The position numbers and the translations under genes are program-made. 64,000 bases of DNA from the NCBI GenBank assembly GCA_003003925.1, contig PVWP01000002.1:372001-436000 (forward strand), in the 5' to 3' direction. Each line of letters starts with the position of its first letter. Position 1 is the first letter of the stretch. The notes under the pieces are model-generated. The model did no database searches. It had not been told where the DNA came from and saw only the letters and a list, made by a program, of their open reading frames with translations. Below, one piece after another: positions 45,776 to 54,923 of this stretch. Source of the stretch: Aphanothece cf. minutissima CCALA 015. Its GTDB lineage: Bacteria; Cyanobacteriota; Cyanobacteriia; PCC-6307; Cyanobiaceae.

Positions 45776-47029
45776 ATGACCGGCACCCTGGCCACACCCA
45801 CCACCACAGCCCCGGGGACCTCCCCCCTCCCGGCCGACTGGGCCAGTGACCCCCGCTTCGACACGGTGATCCGCCGCCGCAAGACCCGCAGCGTCCGTGT
45901 CGGCGACGTGTGGGTGGGCAGCGAGCACCCCGTGGTGGTGCAGTCGATGATCAACGAGGACACCCTCGACATCGAAGGGGCCACCGCCGGCATCCGCCGC
46001 CTGCACGAGGCCGGCTGCGAGATCGTGCGGCTGACGGTGCCGAGCCTGGCCCATGCCAAGGCGGTGAAGGAGATCCGCCAGCGGCTGGAGGACACCTACC
46101 GGCCGGTGCCGCTGGTGGCCGACGTGCACCACAACGGCATGAAGATCGCCCTGGAGGTGGCCCAGCACGTCGACAAGGTGCGGATCAATCCGGGCCTTTA
46201 TGTGTTCGACAAACCCGACCCCAACCGCACGGAGTTCACCCCCGAGGAGGTGGCCGCGATCGGCGAGCGCATCCAGGCCACCCTCGAACCCCTGGTGAGC
46301 CTGCTCAAGGACCAGGACAAGGGGCTGCGGATCGGTGTCAACCACGGCTCCCTGGCGGAGCGGATGCTGTTCACCTACGGCGACACCCCCCTGGGGATGG
46401 TGGAGAGCGCCATGGAGTTCATCCACATCTGCGACCGCCTCGATTTCCACAACATCGTCGTGTCGATGAAGGCCTCGCGGGCGCCGGTGATGCTGGCGGC
46501 CTACCGGATGATGGCCTTCCGCATGGACGCCGAAGGCTTCCATTACCCCCTGCACCTGGGGGTCACCGAGGCGGGCGACGGCGACTACGGCCGCATCAAG
46601 AGCACCGCCGGCATCGCCACCTTGCTGGCCGAGGGCCTCGGCGACACGATCCGGGTGTCGCTCACCGAGGCGCCGGAGAAGGAGATCCCTGTCTGCTACT
46701 CGATTCTGCAGGCGATGGGGCTGCGCAAGACGATGGTGGAGTACGTGGCCTGCCCCAGCTGCGGCCGCACCCTGTTCAACCTGGAGGAGGTGCTGCACAC
46801 GGTGCGCAACGCCACCGCGCACCTCACCGGCCTGGACATCGCCGTGATGGGCTGCATCGTCAACGGCCCCGGCGAGATGGCCGATGCCGACTACGGCTAC
46901 GTCGGCAAGACCCCCGGCACCATTTCCCTCTACCGGGGGCGGGAGGAGATCCGCCGGGTTCCCGAAGCCGAAGGGGTGGCGGCGCTGATCGCCCTGATCA
47001 AGGAGGACGGTCGCTGGGTCGACCCCTGA
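45776..47029 (+). CDS. ispG: 4-hydroxy-3-methylbut-2-enyl-diphosphate synthase (ferredoxin-type)
   Basis: Penultimate step of the MEP isoprenoid pathway; converts MEcPP to HMBPP with a [4Fe-4S] cluster, using ferredoxin in cyanobacteria. The 417-residue protein has [44 protein letters not shown], the cluster cysteines in [11 protein letters not shown] and [21 protein letters not shown]. It supplies precursors for carotenoids, chlorophyll phytol and plastoquinone. The ATG at 45776 was chosen; a TTG at 45752 is in frame. The ctp gene follows after 69 nt. Confidence 0.96.
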   Translation: MTGTLATPTTTAPGTSPLPADWASDPRFDTVIRRRKTRSVRVGDVWVGSEHPVVVQSMINEDTLDIEGATAGIRRLHEAGCEIVRLTVPSLAHAKAVKEIRQRLEDTYRPVPLVADVHHNGMKIALEVAQHVDKVRINPGLYVFDKPDPNRTEFTPEEVAAIGERIQATLEPLVSLLKDQDKGLRIGVNHGSLAERMLFTYGDTPLGMVESAMEFIHICDRLDFHNIVVSMKASRAPVMLAAYRMMAFRMDAEGFHYPLHLGVTEAGDGDYGRIKSTAGIATLLAEGLGDTIRVSLTEAPEKEIPVCYSILQAMGLRKTMVEYVACPSCGRTLFNLEEVLHTVRNATAHLTGLDIAVMGCIVNGPGEMADADYGYVGKTPGTISLYRGREEIRRVPEAEGVAALIALIKEDGRWVDP

Positions 47030-47098
47030 GCGGGGAGCCCACCCCTGGCATCGGCGCTACGTTGGAACCACGTTTCAGACTCCTTGAGGATCCCCACC

Positions 47099-48430
47099 AT
47101 GGGCAGAGCTCGCGCCACCGTCGTGGTGCTGGTTGGTCTCGGTGCCTGTGCCGCCACGGCGGTGATGGCCCGGGAGATGGTGCTGACCCCCACCGGAACC
47201 GTGTCGATCAGCGACAGCCCCAAGGAGGTGATGGACCAGGCGTGGCAGATCGTCTTCCGCGACTACCTGGACACCACGGGCAAGTACACACCTGAGCAGT
47301 GGCGCAAGCTGCGCCGGAGTGTGCTCTCCAAGAGCTACAGCACCCCCAAGGATGCCTACGAGGGCATCCGCGGCATGCTCAGCACCCTCGACGATCCCTA
47401 CACCCGCTTCCTGGACCCGCGGGAGTTCAAGGAGATGCAGATCGACACCTCCGGGGAGCTCTCCGGGGTGGGCATCCAGCTGAGCGTCGACAAGGAGACC
47501 AAGGAGCTGGTCGTCATCTCGCCGATCGAGGGTTCGCCGGCCTCCAGGGCCGGGGTGCAGCCCAAGGACGTGATCGTCTCGATCGACGGCAAGAGCACCA
47601 AGGGGATGAGCACCGAGGACGCGGTGAAGCTGATCCGGGGCAAGGCGGGCACCACGGTGAACCTGGTGCTGCGCCGCAAGGGCCAGAACATCGACACCCC
47701 CCTGACCCGGGAGCTGATCGAGATCCATGCGGTCACCCACCAGGTGAACACCGCGCCCGACGGGACGAAGATCGGCTACATCCGGCTCAAGCAGTTCAGC
47801 GCCACTGCCACCAAGGACATGCGGGCGGCGGTGCGGGACCTGGAGGCCCAGGGGGTGCAGGGCTACGTGCTCGACCTGCGCAGCAACCCAGGCGGGCTGC
47901 TGGTGGCGAGCGTCGAGATCGCCCGCCAGTGGATCAACGAGGGCATCATCGTCTCCACCAAGACCCGCGACGGCATCCAGGACGTCAAGCGGGCCACCGG
48001 CCAGGCCCTCACCACCAAGCCCATGGTGGTCCTGGTCAACGAGGGTTCGGCGAGCGCCAGCGAGATCCTTTCCGGCGCCCTGCAGGACAACAACCGGGCC
48101 GTGCTGGTGGGCCAGAAGACCTTCGGCAAGGGTCTGGTGCAGTCCGTGCGCGGCCTGTCCGACGGCTCCGGCATGACGGTGACCATCGCCAAGTACCTGA
48201 CGCCCCGCAACCGGGACATCCACAAGCACGGCATCAACCCGGACGTGCCGGTGAAGATGACCGAGCAGGAGGTGCAGCGGCTCAAGCTGGAGGACATCGG
48301 CACCAACCGCGACAGCCAGTACCGGGTGGCCGAATCCACCCTGCGCAAGCAGCTGCAGGCGGGTGCCACCCTGCAGAAGGCCTTTGAGCCCGGCAGCGCC
48401 AACCTGCCGGCGGCCCTTGCCAAGCCATGA
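47099..48430 (+). CDS. Carboxy-terminal processing protease, S41 family
   Basis: A 443-residue secreted protease. A signal peptide (ATVVVLVGLGACAATAVMA) precedes an N-terminal helical region, a PDZ domain (about 120-205, with SGVGIQLSVDKETKELVV and SPASRAGVQPKDVI) and the S41 core with the Ser in NEGSASASEIL and the general-base Lys in GQKTFGKGLVQS. CtpA of this family removes the D1 C-terminal extension in photosystem II assembly; other paralogues have other lumen or periplasm targets, and which this is cannot be decided. ATG at 47099 has GAGGA upstream, which favours it over the TTG at 47084. Confidence 0.9.
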   Translation: MGRARATVVVLVGLGACAATAVMAREMVLTPTGTVSISDSPKEVMDQAWQIVFRDYLDTTGKYTPEQWRKLRRSVLSKSYSTPKDAYEGIRGMLSTLDDPYTRFLDPREFKEMQIDTSGELSGVGIQLSVDKETKELVVISPIEGSPASRAGVQPKDVIVSIDGKSTKGMSTEDAVKLIRGKAGTTVNLVLRRKGQNIDTPLTRELIEIHAVTHQVNTAPDGTKIGYIRLKQFSATATKDMRAAVRDLEAQGVQGYVLDLRSNPGGLLVASVEIARQWINEGIIVSTKTRDGIQDVKRATGQALTTKPMVVLVNEGSASASEILSGALQDNNRAVLVGQKTFGKGLVQSVRGLSDGSGMTVTIAKYLTPRNRDIHKHGINPDVPVKMTEQEVQRLKLEDIGTNRDSQYRVAESTLRKQLQAGATLQKAFEPGSANLPAALAKP

Positions 48431-48443
48431 CCCAGACGACCGG

Positions 48444-48671
48444 ATGCCGGGCAGCCCGCCCGGCTCGGTCTGGGACCTGAAGCCCTGGTGGTGTCAGCCG
48501 TGGACCATCCTTCTCACCGGCATGGTGCTGATCGGGGCGAGCTGGCTGGTGCTGCACCTGTGGTGGATCACCGCCGGGGTCTCTGCGGTGATCGCCGCCT
48601 GGTGGCTGCTGTTTCTGGTGCTGATGCCGGCCGCCTGGAAACGGTCGCAGGCCGGCGGCAGCGAAGGCTGA
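48444..48671 (+). CDS. DUF6737-like small membrane protein
   Basis: A 75-residue protein with two membrane helices. The start SVWDLKPWWCQPWTILLTG is a distinctive cyanobacterial motif (DUF6737-like), followed by GASWLVLHLWW and a second helix AWWLLFLVLMPAAW. Function unknown. It begins 13 nt after the ctp stop and is probably in the same operon. Confidence 0.72.
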   Translation: MPGSPPGSVWDLKPWWCQPWTILLTGMVLIGASWLVLHLWWITAGVSAVIAAWWLLFLVLMPAAWKRSQAGGSEG

Positions 48672-48681
48672 GACGCCGGAC

Positions 48682-48849
48682 TCAGGCCACGGGCTGCATC
48701 AGCCCGCCGCCGGGGGAGGAGTCGTCGTCGTCGTTGTTGCCGGCGGCGGACTGGAGCAGGGCGAAGAAACCGAGGCCGAGCACCCCCAGGAAGGCCGGCA
48801 GCAGCAGGGGATTCTGGGTGGCGCCCGCGACCTCGATCAGCTCACCCAT
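48682..48849 (-). CDS. 55-residue single-span membrane protein with Asp-rich tail
   Basis: Minus-strand ATG at 48849 gives a 55-residue protein: GELIEVAGATQ, a membrane helix (NPLLLPAFLGVLGLGFFALLQ), then AAGNNDDDDSS and a Gly-rich end. It is not recognised. Codon use is GC-rich in third positions, as in the neighbours, and the upstream 50 nt are AT-rich with a TATCTT that could be a -10 element about 22 nt before the ATG. The size and one helix recall small thylakoid subunits, but nothing more can be said. It converges with the DUF6737 gene, 10 nt between stops. Confidence 0.55.
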   Translation of the reverse strand: MGELIEVAGATQNPLLLPAFLGVLGLGFFALLQSAAGNNDDDDSSPGGGLMQPVA

Positions 48850-49019
48850 GTCGGCGCGTAACGAAAGATAACGTCACTTTAACCGACATTCTCATCGGCT
48901 GGGCGCCCCGCTCAAGGCCAGGTGGCCCAGGGGCCACCCATCGCCAGCCGATCCCCTCGGCCGTAATCTCCGCATGAGCAGCACGACTCGCTCACCTTCA
49001 TGCGTTCTCCCGATCGGCG

Positions 49020-50060
49020 GTGACATCGAAGATCCCCGTCCTGATCTGCATCGATGTGGAACCGGACGTGTTCTTCGTGTCCCGTCAGCACCCTGAGCCA
49101 TGGAAGGGCTACGAGCTCACCCATGCGTACATCCGGAGCTGGCGATCGGCGCTGCAGCAGCTCACGGGAGACGCCGTGCATGTCAACTGGTTCCTCCGCA
49201 TGGATCCGCAGGTGGCCCTGGCCCATGGCCGTGCCTCCTGGGCCGTGGATCACTACCGGGAGCTGATCCAGGAGGCCATCGACGCCGGTGATGAGCTGGG
49301 TGCCCATGTCCACACCTATCGCTGGTGTGGGGACTCCGGCGACTGGCTGGATGACCACGGCCACGACGACTGGGTGGCGGAATGCCTGGCCACCGCCGCG
49401 GAAGCCCACCAAACCAGCCTCGGGTCGCCGTGCCGTTCGCTGCGCTTCGGCAATTACTGGTGCGGAACGCAGGCCATCAATCGGGCGGAAGCCCTGGGAT
49501 TCCGTTTCGATCTGACCATCGAGCCCGGCCTGCCCCCCAATGCGCTGGACTCACGCAAGCCGCCCCACTCGGGCGATCTGCCGGACTACTACCGGGTGCC
49601 CCGCGAACCCTATGCCCCCTCCCGCCGCGACTTTCGCCGCCGGGCCAGGCCAGGTGAACGGGAGATCACACTCCTGCCCCTCACCTCCGCCCACCTGCGC
49701 TACGGCTGGGGGCCGCAGAGCCTGAAGCAGCGATGGCGGCGGCTGCGCCACAACGGCCTCCGCCACCGGCTGCAGGACACCCCCCTTTCCATGTGGCGGG
49801 ACTGGAGCCATCCCAACGGGTTCAGCGCGATGGTCGACCGGGCGATCGCCCGGCAGCGACATCCCTATCTGGCCTTCGCGATTCACTCCAACGCCCCCGT
49901 CGAGCCGGAATCGCTGCCGAGAATCGAGCGCTGCCTGCAGGCCCTGATGGCCCACCCCGAGCGCTCCCGATTCGCGTTCTGCACCCCCGCCGAAGCCATG
50001 GCGATCCTGCGCGGCAACGCCCCAGGAAATGCCCCAGGCGGCCGAGGCCGTTGCGGGTGA
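49020..50060 (+). CDS. Polysaccharide deacetylase-like protein
   Basis: A 346-residue protein resembling NodB/TIM-barrel deacetylase-like proteins: an N-terminal ICIDVEPDVFF with metal-type Asp, WFLRMDPQ, ELGAHVHTYRW with paired His, SLRFGNYWCG and a C-terminal FAIHSN. It may remove acetyl groups from surface polysaccharide; no signal peptide is seen. The start is a GTG at 49020. It overlaps the opposite-strand GT2 gene by 239 nt; both could work on cell-surface glycans. Confidence 0.72.
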   Translation: MTSKIPVLICIDVEPDVFFVSRQHPEPWKGYELTHAYIRSWRSALQQLTGDAVHVNWFLRMDPQVALAHGRASWAVDHYRELIQEAIDAGDELGAHVHTYRWCGDSGDWLDDHGHDDWVAECLATAAEAHQTSLGSPCRSLRFGNYWCGTQAINRAEALGFRFDLTIEPGLPPNALDSRKPPHSGDLPDYYRVPREPYAPSRRDFRRRARPGEREITLLPLTSAHLRYGWGPQSLKQRWRRLRHNGLRHRLQDTPLSMWRDWSHPNGFSAMVDRAIARQRHPYLAFAIHSNAPVEPESLPRIERCLQALMAHPERSRFAFCTPAEAMAILRGNAPGNAPGGRGRCG

Positions 50061-51237
50061 TCGGCCCCCCCCGGTGGCGCAGCAGCTGCCACCAGGCACG
50101 CGGCTGCCAGGGGTCCGCCAGCAGGTAACCGATCAGAACGGACGTCGGATAGGCATTCTCCGGATGGAACGGCACCAGCCGGCCCAGGTGCCGGATGGTG
50201 GCGGGCTGGCCCCGGTGCAGGGTCCGCACCAGACGTCGCCGCTGCCGGACGTCGCTCCCGGTGAGGGTCGGGCGCAGGTACCACTCCAGGGTGCCGATGA
50301 CGCGGTCCCGCAGACGGGCCGATCCAGGCGTCTCCGACCGGAGCGCCGCTGCTCGGGACAGTTCCGCTTCCAGTTGCGTCAGGGCGGACCGCATCAGCGC
50401 CGCATCGAATCGCTCCATGGCCCCGATCACCTGGGCCATGGGTCCGAGAATCCGGCACTGCTGCAGGCGGAGGTCCGTTTCCGCCGGATGGCTGAGGCCG
50501 CGCTCGCGGGCCAGGGCCTCGCAGCTCGTGCGGATGTTGAGGAAGTACTCGTGGGCCCGCTCCAGGCGCCAGCGGGTGCTGGTGGCCTCCCGATGCTGCA
50601 CGCGATAGGCGGCGGTGGCCGTGGCGTTCCGCACCATCGGGGCGACGGAGGCCAGCTGGAACCAGGCCTGCACATCACTGCTCCAGGCATTCCGGGCCGG
50701 CCAGCCGCCGATGGCCTCCAGGGCTTCGCGGCGGATCAGCACGAAGGAGGGGGTGTCGATGCGGTGGAAGGGAAAGGAGTCCCAGGGGTCGAACCGTTCC
50801 GGTCGAAGGCACGGCTCCGGGAAGGACAGCTCCCGTTCGTCCTCGTAGGTGAGGGTGCGGGAGACCGCCGCACCGGCGGCCGGATCGTCCAGCAGCAGCG
50901 TGCTGAGCAGCTCGAGGTGGCGGGGATGCCAGTGGTCGTCCTGGTCGAGGAAGGTGACGAAGGCCGCCGTGCTGTGCGCGAAGCCGAACTGACGGGTCTG
51001 GTGGGTGCCCCTGCCGGGATGGCGATAGAGGGCCACCTGGGGAAAGGAGCGGACGATGGCCGCCGAGTCGTCGCTGGAGCCGTCGTCGACGACGATGATC
51101 TCCCGGGCCGGCAGGGTCTGGGCCAGCACGGATGCCAGCGTCTGGCGGATCCAGGGGGCGCCGTTGAACAGCGGAATGACCACCGCGATGTCCGCGGCGG
51201 TTGCTCCTGAGCCCGTGGTGCCGTGGGGGGCCCTCAC
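49822..51237 (-). CDS. Glycosyltransferase family 2
   Basis: A 471-residue GT-A glycosyltransferase: AVVIPLFNGAPWIRQTLASV at the N-terminus, VVDDGSSDDS, and the metal motif FLDQDDHWHPRHLELL (DQDD). Residues after about 260 are helical and not family-typical, and the final 80 or so are Arg/Gly/Ser-rich and lie antisense to the deacetylase gene, so the true C-terminus may simply be read-through to the first in-frame stop. The GTG start at 51237 overlaps the mfd stop as GTGA, indicating coupling. Acceptor unknown. Confidence 0.8.
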   Translation of the reverse strand: MRAPHGTTGSGATAADIAVVIPLFNGAPWIRQTLASVLAQTLPAREIIVVDDGSSDDSAAIVRSFPQVALYRHPGRGTHQTRQFGFAHSTAAFVTFLDQDDHWHPRHLELLSTLLLDDPAAGAAVSRTLTYEDERELSFPEPCLRPERFDPWDSFPFHRIDTPSFVLIRREALEAIGGWPARNAWSSDVQAWFQLASVAPMVRNATATAAYRVQHREATSTRWRLERAHEYFLNIRTSCEALARERGLSHPAETDLRLQQCRILGPMAQVIGAMERFDAALMRSALTQLEAELSRAAALRSETPGSARLRDRVIGTLEWYLRPTLTGSDVRQRRRLVRTLHRGQPATIRHLGRLVPFHPENAYPTSVLIGYLLADPWQPRAWWQLLRHRGGPITRNGLGRLGHFLGRCRAGSPWLRRGCRTRIGSARGGPSGPAGSARFSAAIPARRGRWSESRRPDRDVAAGRSPGRPSR

Positions 51238-54200
51238 ACCACCAGCACCGCCGCGTTCTTCGCCGCCTGCTCCTCGGCCCGCTGCTCCTCGGTGCGCCCA
51301 TCGGCCTCGGGGATCTGGCCGGCCATGGCGGAGAGCCAGGCCATCAGCTGCTCCACCTGCTGGGCGGGGGAGAGGGCCCCCAGCCCCCGGGCCAGCACCT
51401 TGGCGGTGCTGCCGGCGCCGCCCTGGTACACCAGCCGGCCGTGCAGGTGCTGGGGCAGGGCCTGGCGCAGGCGGCGGAAGGCGGGTTCCTCCATCGGTGT
51501 TTCCAGGGCGATGTTGGGTTTCTCCGGCCTGATGCGCGAGAAGCCGCAGCGGCGGGCCAGCAGCTTCAGCTCCATCAGCTGCAGCAGGCTCTGCACCGGC
51601 GCCGGGATCGGGCCGTAGCGGTCGGCCCAGCCGGCGGCCAGCTCCACCAGGGCCGCCTTGCCCCCGCACTCGGCGGCGGCCCGGTAGGCCGCCATCTTCT
51701 CGTCGGCCTCGGTGATCCAGTCGGCCGGGATGAAGGCCGTCACCGGCAGGTCGATCTGGGTCTCGTCCACCGCCGGGATGTCCTGGCCCTGGATCTCGGC
51801 CAGGCAGTCCTGCAGCATCTCCATGTAGAGGTCGAAGCCGATCGCCTCCATCTGGCCGCTCTGCTCCACCCCCAGCAGGTTGCCCACCCCCCGGATCTCC
51901 ATGTCGCGCATGGCCAGCTGGTAGCCGGAGCCCAGCTGGGCGAACTCCTGGATCGCCCGCAGCCTCTGGCGGGCCGCGTCGCTGAGGGAGGCATCGCCCG
52001 GATAGAACAGCCAGGCGTGGGCCTGGATGCCGCTGCGGCCCACCCGGCCCCGCAGCTGGTACAGCTGGGCCAGGCCGAAGCGGTGGGCGTCCTCCACCAG
52101 GATCGTGTTCACCCGGGGGATATCCAGGCCGCTCTCGATGATCGTGGTGCAGAGCATCACGTCGGCCTCGCCGGCGTTGAAGGCCACCATGGCGCTCTCC
52201 AGTTCCCCCTCCGGCATCTGGCCGTGGGCCACCTGCAGCCGCAGCCCCGGCAGCATCGCCCGCAGCTGGCCGGCCACCTCCTCGATGCCCTCCACCCGCG
52301 GCACCACGTAGAACACCTGGCCGCCGCGGTCGAGCTCCTGGCGGATGGCGCTGCGCACCGCCTCCTCGTCCAGGCTGGCCAGGTGGGTCTTGATCGGGCG
52401 CCGCAGCGGCGGCGGCGTGGTGATCAGGCTCATCTCCCGCACCCCCGAGAGGCTCATGTACAGGGTGCGCGGGATCGGCGTGGCGGACAGCGTCAGCACG
52501 TCCACGTCCTTGCGCAGCGCCTTGATCTTCTCCTTCTGGTTCACACCGAAGCGCTGCTCCTCGTCCACCACCAGCAGACCCAGCTGCTGGAAGCGGGTGC
52601 CCTTGCCCAGCAGCTGGTGGGTGCCCACCACCACATCGATCGTGCCCGCCGCCAGGCCGTCCTGGATCGTCTTGCGCTCGGCGGCGGTGCGGAAGCGGTT
52701 GAGCAGGGCCACCTTGAGCGGATAGGGGGCAAAGCGCTCGCTGAGGGTGCGCCAGTGCTGCTGGGCCAGGACGGTGGTGGGGGCCAGCAGGGCGCACTGC
52801 CGGCCGGCGGTGACCGCCTTGAAGATGGCTCGGATCGCCACTTCCGTCTTGCCGAAGCCCACATCGCCGCAGACGAGGCGGTCCATGGGCTGGGGGCGCT
52901 CCATGTCGCGCTTCACCTCCACGATCGCCTTGAGCTGGTCGGGGGTGGGGTCGTAGGGGAAGGAATCCTCCAGTTCGCCCTGCCAGGGGCCGTCGGAGGG
53001 GAAGGCGAAGCCTGGCGCCTGGTGGCGCTCGGCGTAGAGCTTCACCAGATCCATGGCCACCTTGGCCACCGCCTTGCGGGCCCGCTCCTTGGCCTTGGTC
53101 CAGGCCGTGCCGCCCATGCGGTTGAGTTCCGGCGGGCTGTCGCTGCTGGCCCGGTAGCGCCCCAGGCTGCCCAGCTGGTCGGCGGCCACCCGCAGCAGCC
53201 CATCGGCGTACTGGACCACCAGGTAGTCGCGGACCTCGCCGCCGATGGCCAGCTTCTCCAGCTTCAGAAAGCGGCCGATGCCGTGGTTGCGATGCACCAC
53301 GAAGTCGCCGGGGAGCATCTTGTTGGGATCCACCGTGCGGCTGGCCGCCTTGCGGCGCCGGCGCACATAGCCCCCGGCCGCCAGGCTGTGCTGGCCGAAG
53401 ATCTCCCGGTCGGTGAGCAGCACCAGCTTCCAGGCCGGCAGCTGGAATCCCTCCAGCTCGGCGGTGCCGCGCAGCTTGAGCGCCACCGGGGTCCCCTGCT
53501 CCACCAGCCGCTCGATGGCCGGGAAGTCGCGGGCGTTGGGCACGAAGCGCGTGACGCAGTCGTGCTCCTCCAGCAGGGCCACGGCCCGTGACGGCTGGGC
53601 GGAGACGATCCAGGGCCGGGCCTTCTCGCGCAGGTGCCCCTTGATCTGCTCCGCCAGACGCCCGAACTGGTTGGGATGGGCCGGCACCGGGCGGCTGGCC
53701 AGGTCGAGGTCGTTCGGGTGGCGGTCGCTCTCGTGCAGCTCCGCCAGATCGAAGCCCGTGAACGCCTCCGCCTCCGCCAGGGCCGCCGCGATCGGCCGGT
53801 GCAGCCGGGCGGGCAGGGGCAGGGGCGACTCACCATCGGCGGCCTTCACCACCTCGCCGTGGTGCTCGGCGGCATGGTCGAACCACTGCTGGCCGTGGGC
53901 CAGGCACTGGCGCCGCTCATCGATCGCCACCAGGGTGCCGGCGGGCAGGTAGTCGAGCAGCGTCGCCGGCGCCTCCCAGGCGAGCCCCATCAGCCGCCGC
54001 ATTCCCTCCGGCGTGCCCCCCTCCAGCAGCTGGTCGAGGGCGGCGGGCTCCAGCAGCCGCTCCAGCCCTTCCGGCATCCGCTCCCGCAGGGCCTCGGCGA
54101 TCAGGGGGGCGTAACTGGTGGGGGTGAGCCGCACCCGCTCGATCACATCGAGAGAGCGCTGGGTGGCGGGATCGAACTCCCGCAGCTTCTCCAGGTCTTC

Positions 54201-54821
54201 ACCGAAGAGCTCCAGCCGCACCGGCAGCTCGGCGCTGACCGGAAACACATCGACGATGTCGCCCCGGCGGCTCCAGGTGCCCTCCTGCTCGATCGTGGGC
54301 ACCTTCTCATAGCCCAGGCCCGCCAGGGTGTGGGCCAGCTGCTCCAGATCCAGCCGATCGCCCCGGCGCAGGGTGAGGCAGCGGGCCGCCAGCTGGGGCG
54401 GCGGCGGCAGGTGGGGCTGCAGGGCCCGCTCGGTGGCCACCACCGCGAAGCGGCCAACGCCGGTACCCGAAGCCCCCTCCCCGTCGCCCACCAGCTCAGC
54501 CAGCACCTGCAGCTGGCCCCAGGTGATCTCGCTGGTGGGGTCGAAGGGCTCGTAGGGGGAGCCCTCGCTGGTGGGATAGAGCTGACACAGGGGCCAGCCC
54601 ATCAGCTCCAGCAGGGAAGCCCAGCGGCCCGCCTCCTCCAGGGTCGGCACGACCACCAGCAGGGGCGCCTCACTGGAGCCCGCCAGGGCGCTGGCCACCA
54701 GGGCCCGGGCCGCCCGACCCGCCCCGCTCAGCCGCAGGCGCTCGGCCCGCCCGCAGCGCGCCTTCACCTCGGCGGTGAGGGGGGCGGCCTGCAGCTGGCG
54801 CACGAGGGCGTGGAGGGGCAT
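51234..54821 (-). CDS. mfd: Transcription-repair coupling factor Mfd
   Basis: A 1195-residue translocase that removes RNA polymerase stalled at DNA damage and recruits UvrA. An N-terminal UvrB-like region (YPTSEGSPYEPFDPTSEITWGQL) precedes the RNA-polymerase-interacting domain (GDFVVHRNHGIGRFL), then RecG-like motor domains: Walker A GDVGFGKTEVA, DEEQRFGV, LSATPIPRTLYMSL, TTIIESGLDIPRVN and LRGRVGRS. The C-terminal domain follows. The ATG at 54821 (MPLHALVRQLQ) was chosen over the longer frame from 54869. The GT2 gene is coupled downstream. Confidence 0.96.
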   Translation of the reverse strand: MPLHALVRQLQAAPLTAEVKARCGRAERLRLSGAGRAARALVASALAGSSEAPLLVVVPTLEEAGRWASLLELMGWPLCQLYPTSEGSPYEPFDPTSEITWGQLQVLAELVGDGEGASGTGVGRFAVVATERALQPHLPPPPQLAARCLTLRRGDRLDLEQLAHTLAGLGYEKVPTIEQEGTWSRRGDIVDVFPVSAELPVRLELFGEDLEKLREFDPATQRSLDVIERVRLTPTSYAPLIAEALRERMPEGLERLLEPAALDQLLEGGTPEGMRRLMGLAWEAPATLLDYLPAGTLVAIDERRQCLAHGQQWFDHAAEHHGEVVKAADGESPLPLPARLHRPIAAALAEAEAFTGFDLAELHESDRHPNDLDLASRPVPAHPNQFGRLAEQIKGHLREKARPWIVSAQPSRAVALLEEHDCVTRFVPNARDFPAIERLVEQGTPVALKLRGTAELEGFQLPAWKLVLLTDREIFGQHSLAAGGYVRRRRKAASRTVDPNKMLPGDFVVHRNHGIGRFLKLEKLAIGGEVRDYLVVQYADGLLRVAADQLGSLGRYRASSDSPPELNRMGGTAWTKAKERARKAVAKVAMDLVKLYAERHQAPGFAFPSDGPWQGELEDSFPYDPTPDQLKAIVEVKRDMERPQPMDRLVCGDVGFGKTEVAIRAIFKAVTAGRQCALLAPTTVLAQQHWRTLSERFAPYPLKVALLNRFRTAAERKTIQDGLAAGTIDVVVGTHQLLGKGTRFQQLGLLVVDEEQRFGVNQKEKIKALRKDVDVLTLSATPIPRTLYMSLSGVREMSLITTPPPLRRPIKTHLASLDEEAVRSAIRQELDRGGQVFYVVPRVEGIEEVAGQLRAMLPGLRLQVAHGQMPEGELESAMVAFNAGEADVMLCTTIIESGLDIPRVNTILVEDAHRFGLAQLYQLRGRVGRSGIQAHAWLFYPGDASLSDAARQRLRAIQEFAQLGSGYQLAMRDMEIRGVGNLLGVEQSGQMEAIGFDLYMEMLQDCLAEIQGQDIPAVDETQIDLPVTAFIPADWITEADEKMAAYRAAAECGGKAALVELAAGWADRYGPIPAPVQSLLQLMELKLLARRCGFSRIRPEKPNIALETPMEEPAFRRLRQALPQHLHGRLVYQGGAGSTAKVLARGLGALSPAQQVEQLMAWLSAMAGQIPEADGRTEEQRAEEQAAKNAAVLVV

Positions 54822-54923
54822 CGCGTGGATGGGATCAAACCGGTGGCGATCCTCGCAACCACCGCACACCGCCGCGACGTCCCGGCCCCTTTGCGGTCAT
54901 GCTGGTGGTCGGTCTGCCGAGCG

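Noticed and set aside
46240..47295. Long plus-strand frame overlapping ispG and ctp ends
   Set aside because: It is a shadow with Gly/His/Arg/Pro bias; ispG and ctp are unambiguous in their own frames.
51237..52797. Extension of the GT2 frame upstream into mfd
   Set aside because: The sequence there is the out-of-frame image of mfd; GT2 homology starts only after the GTG at 51237.
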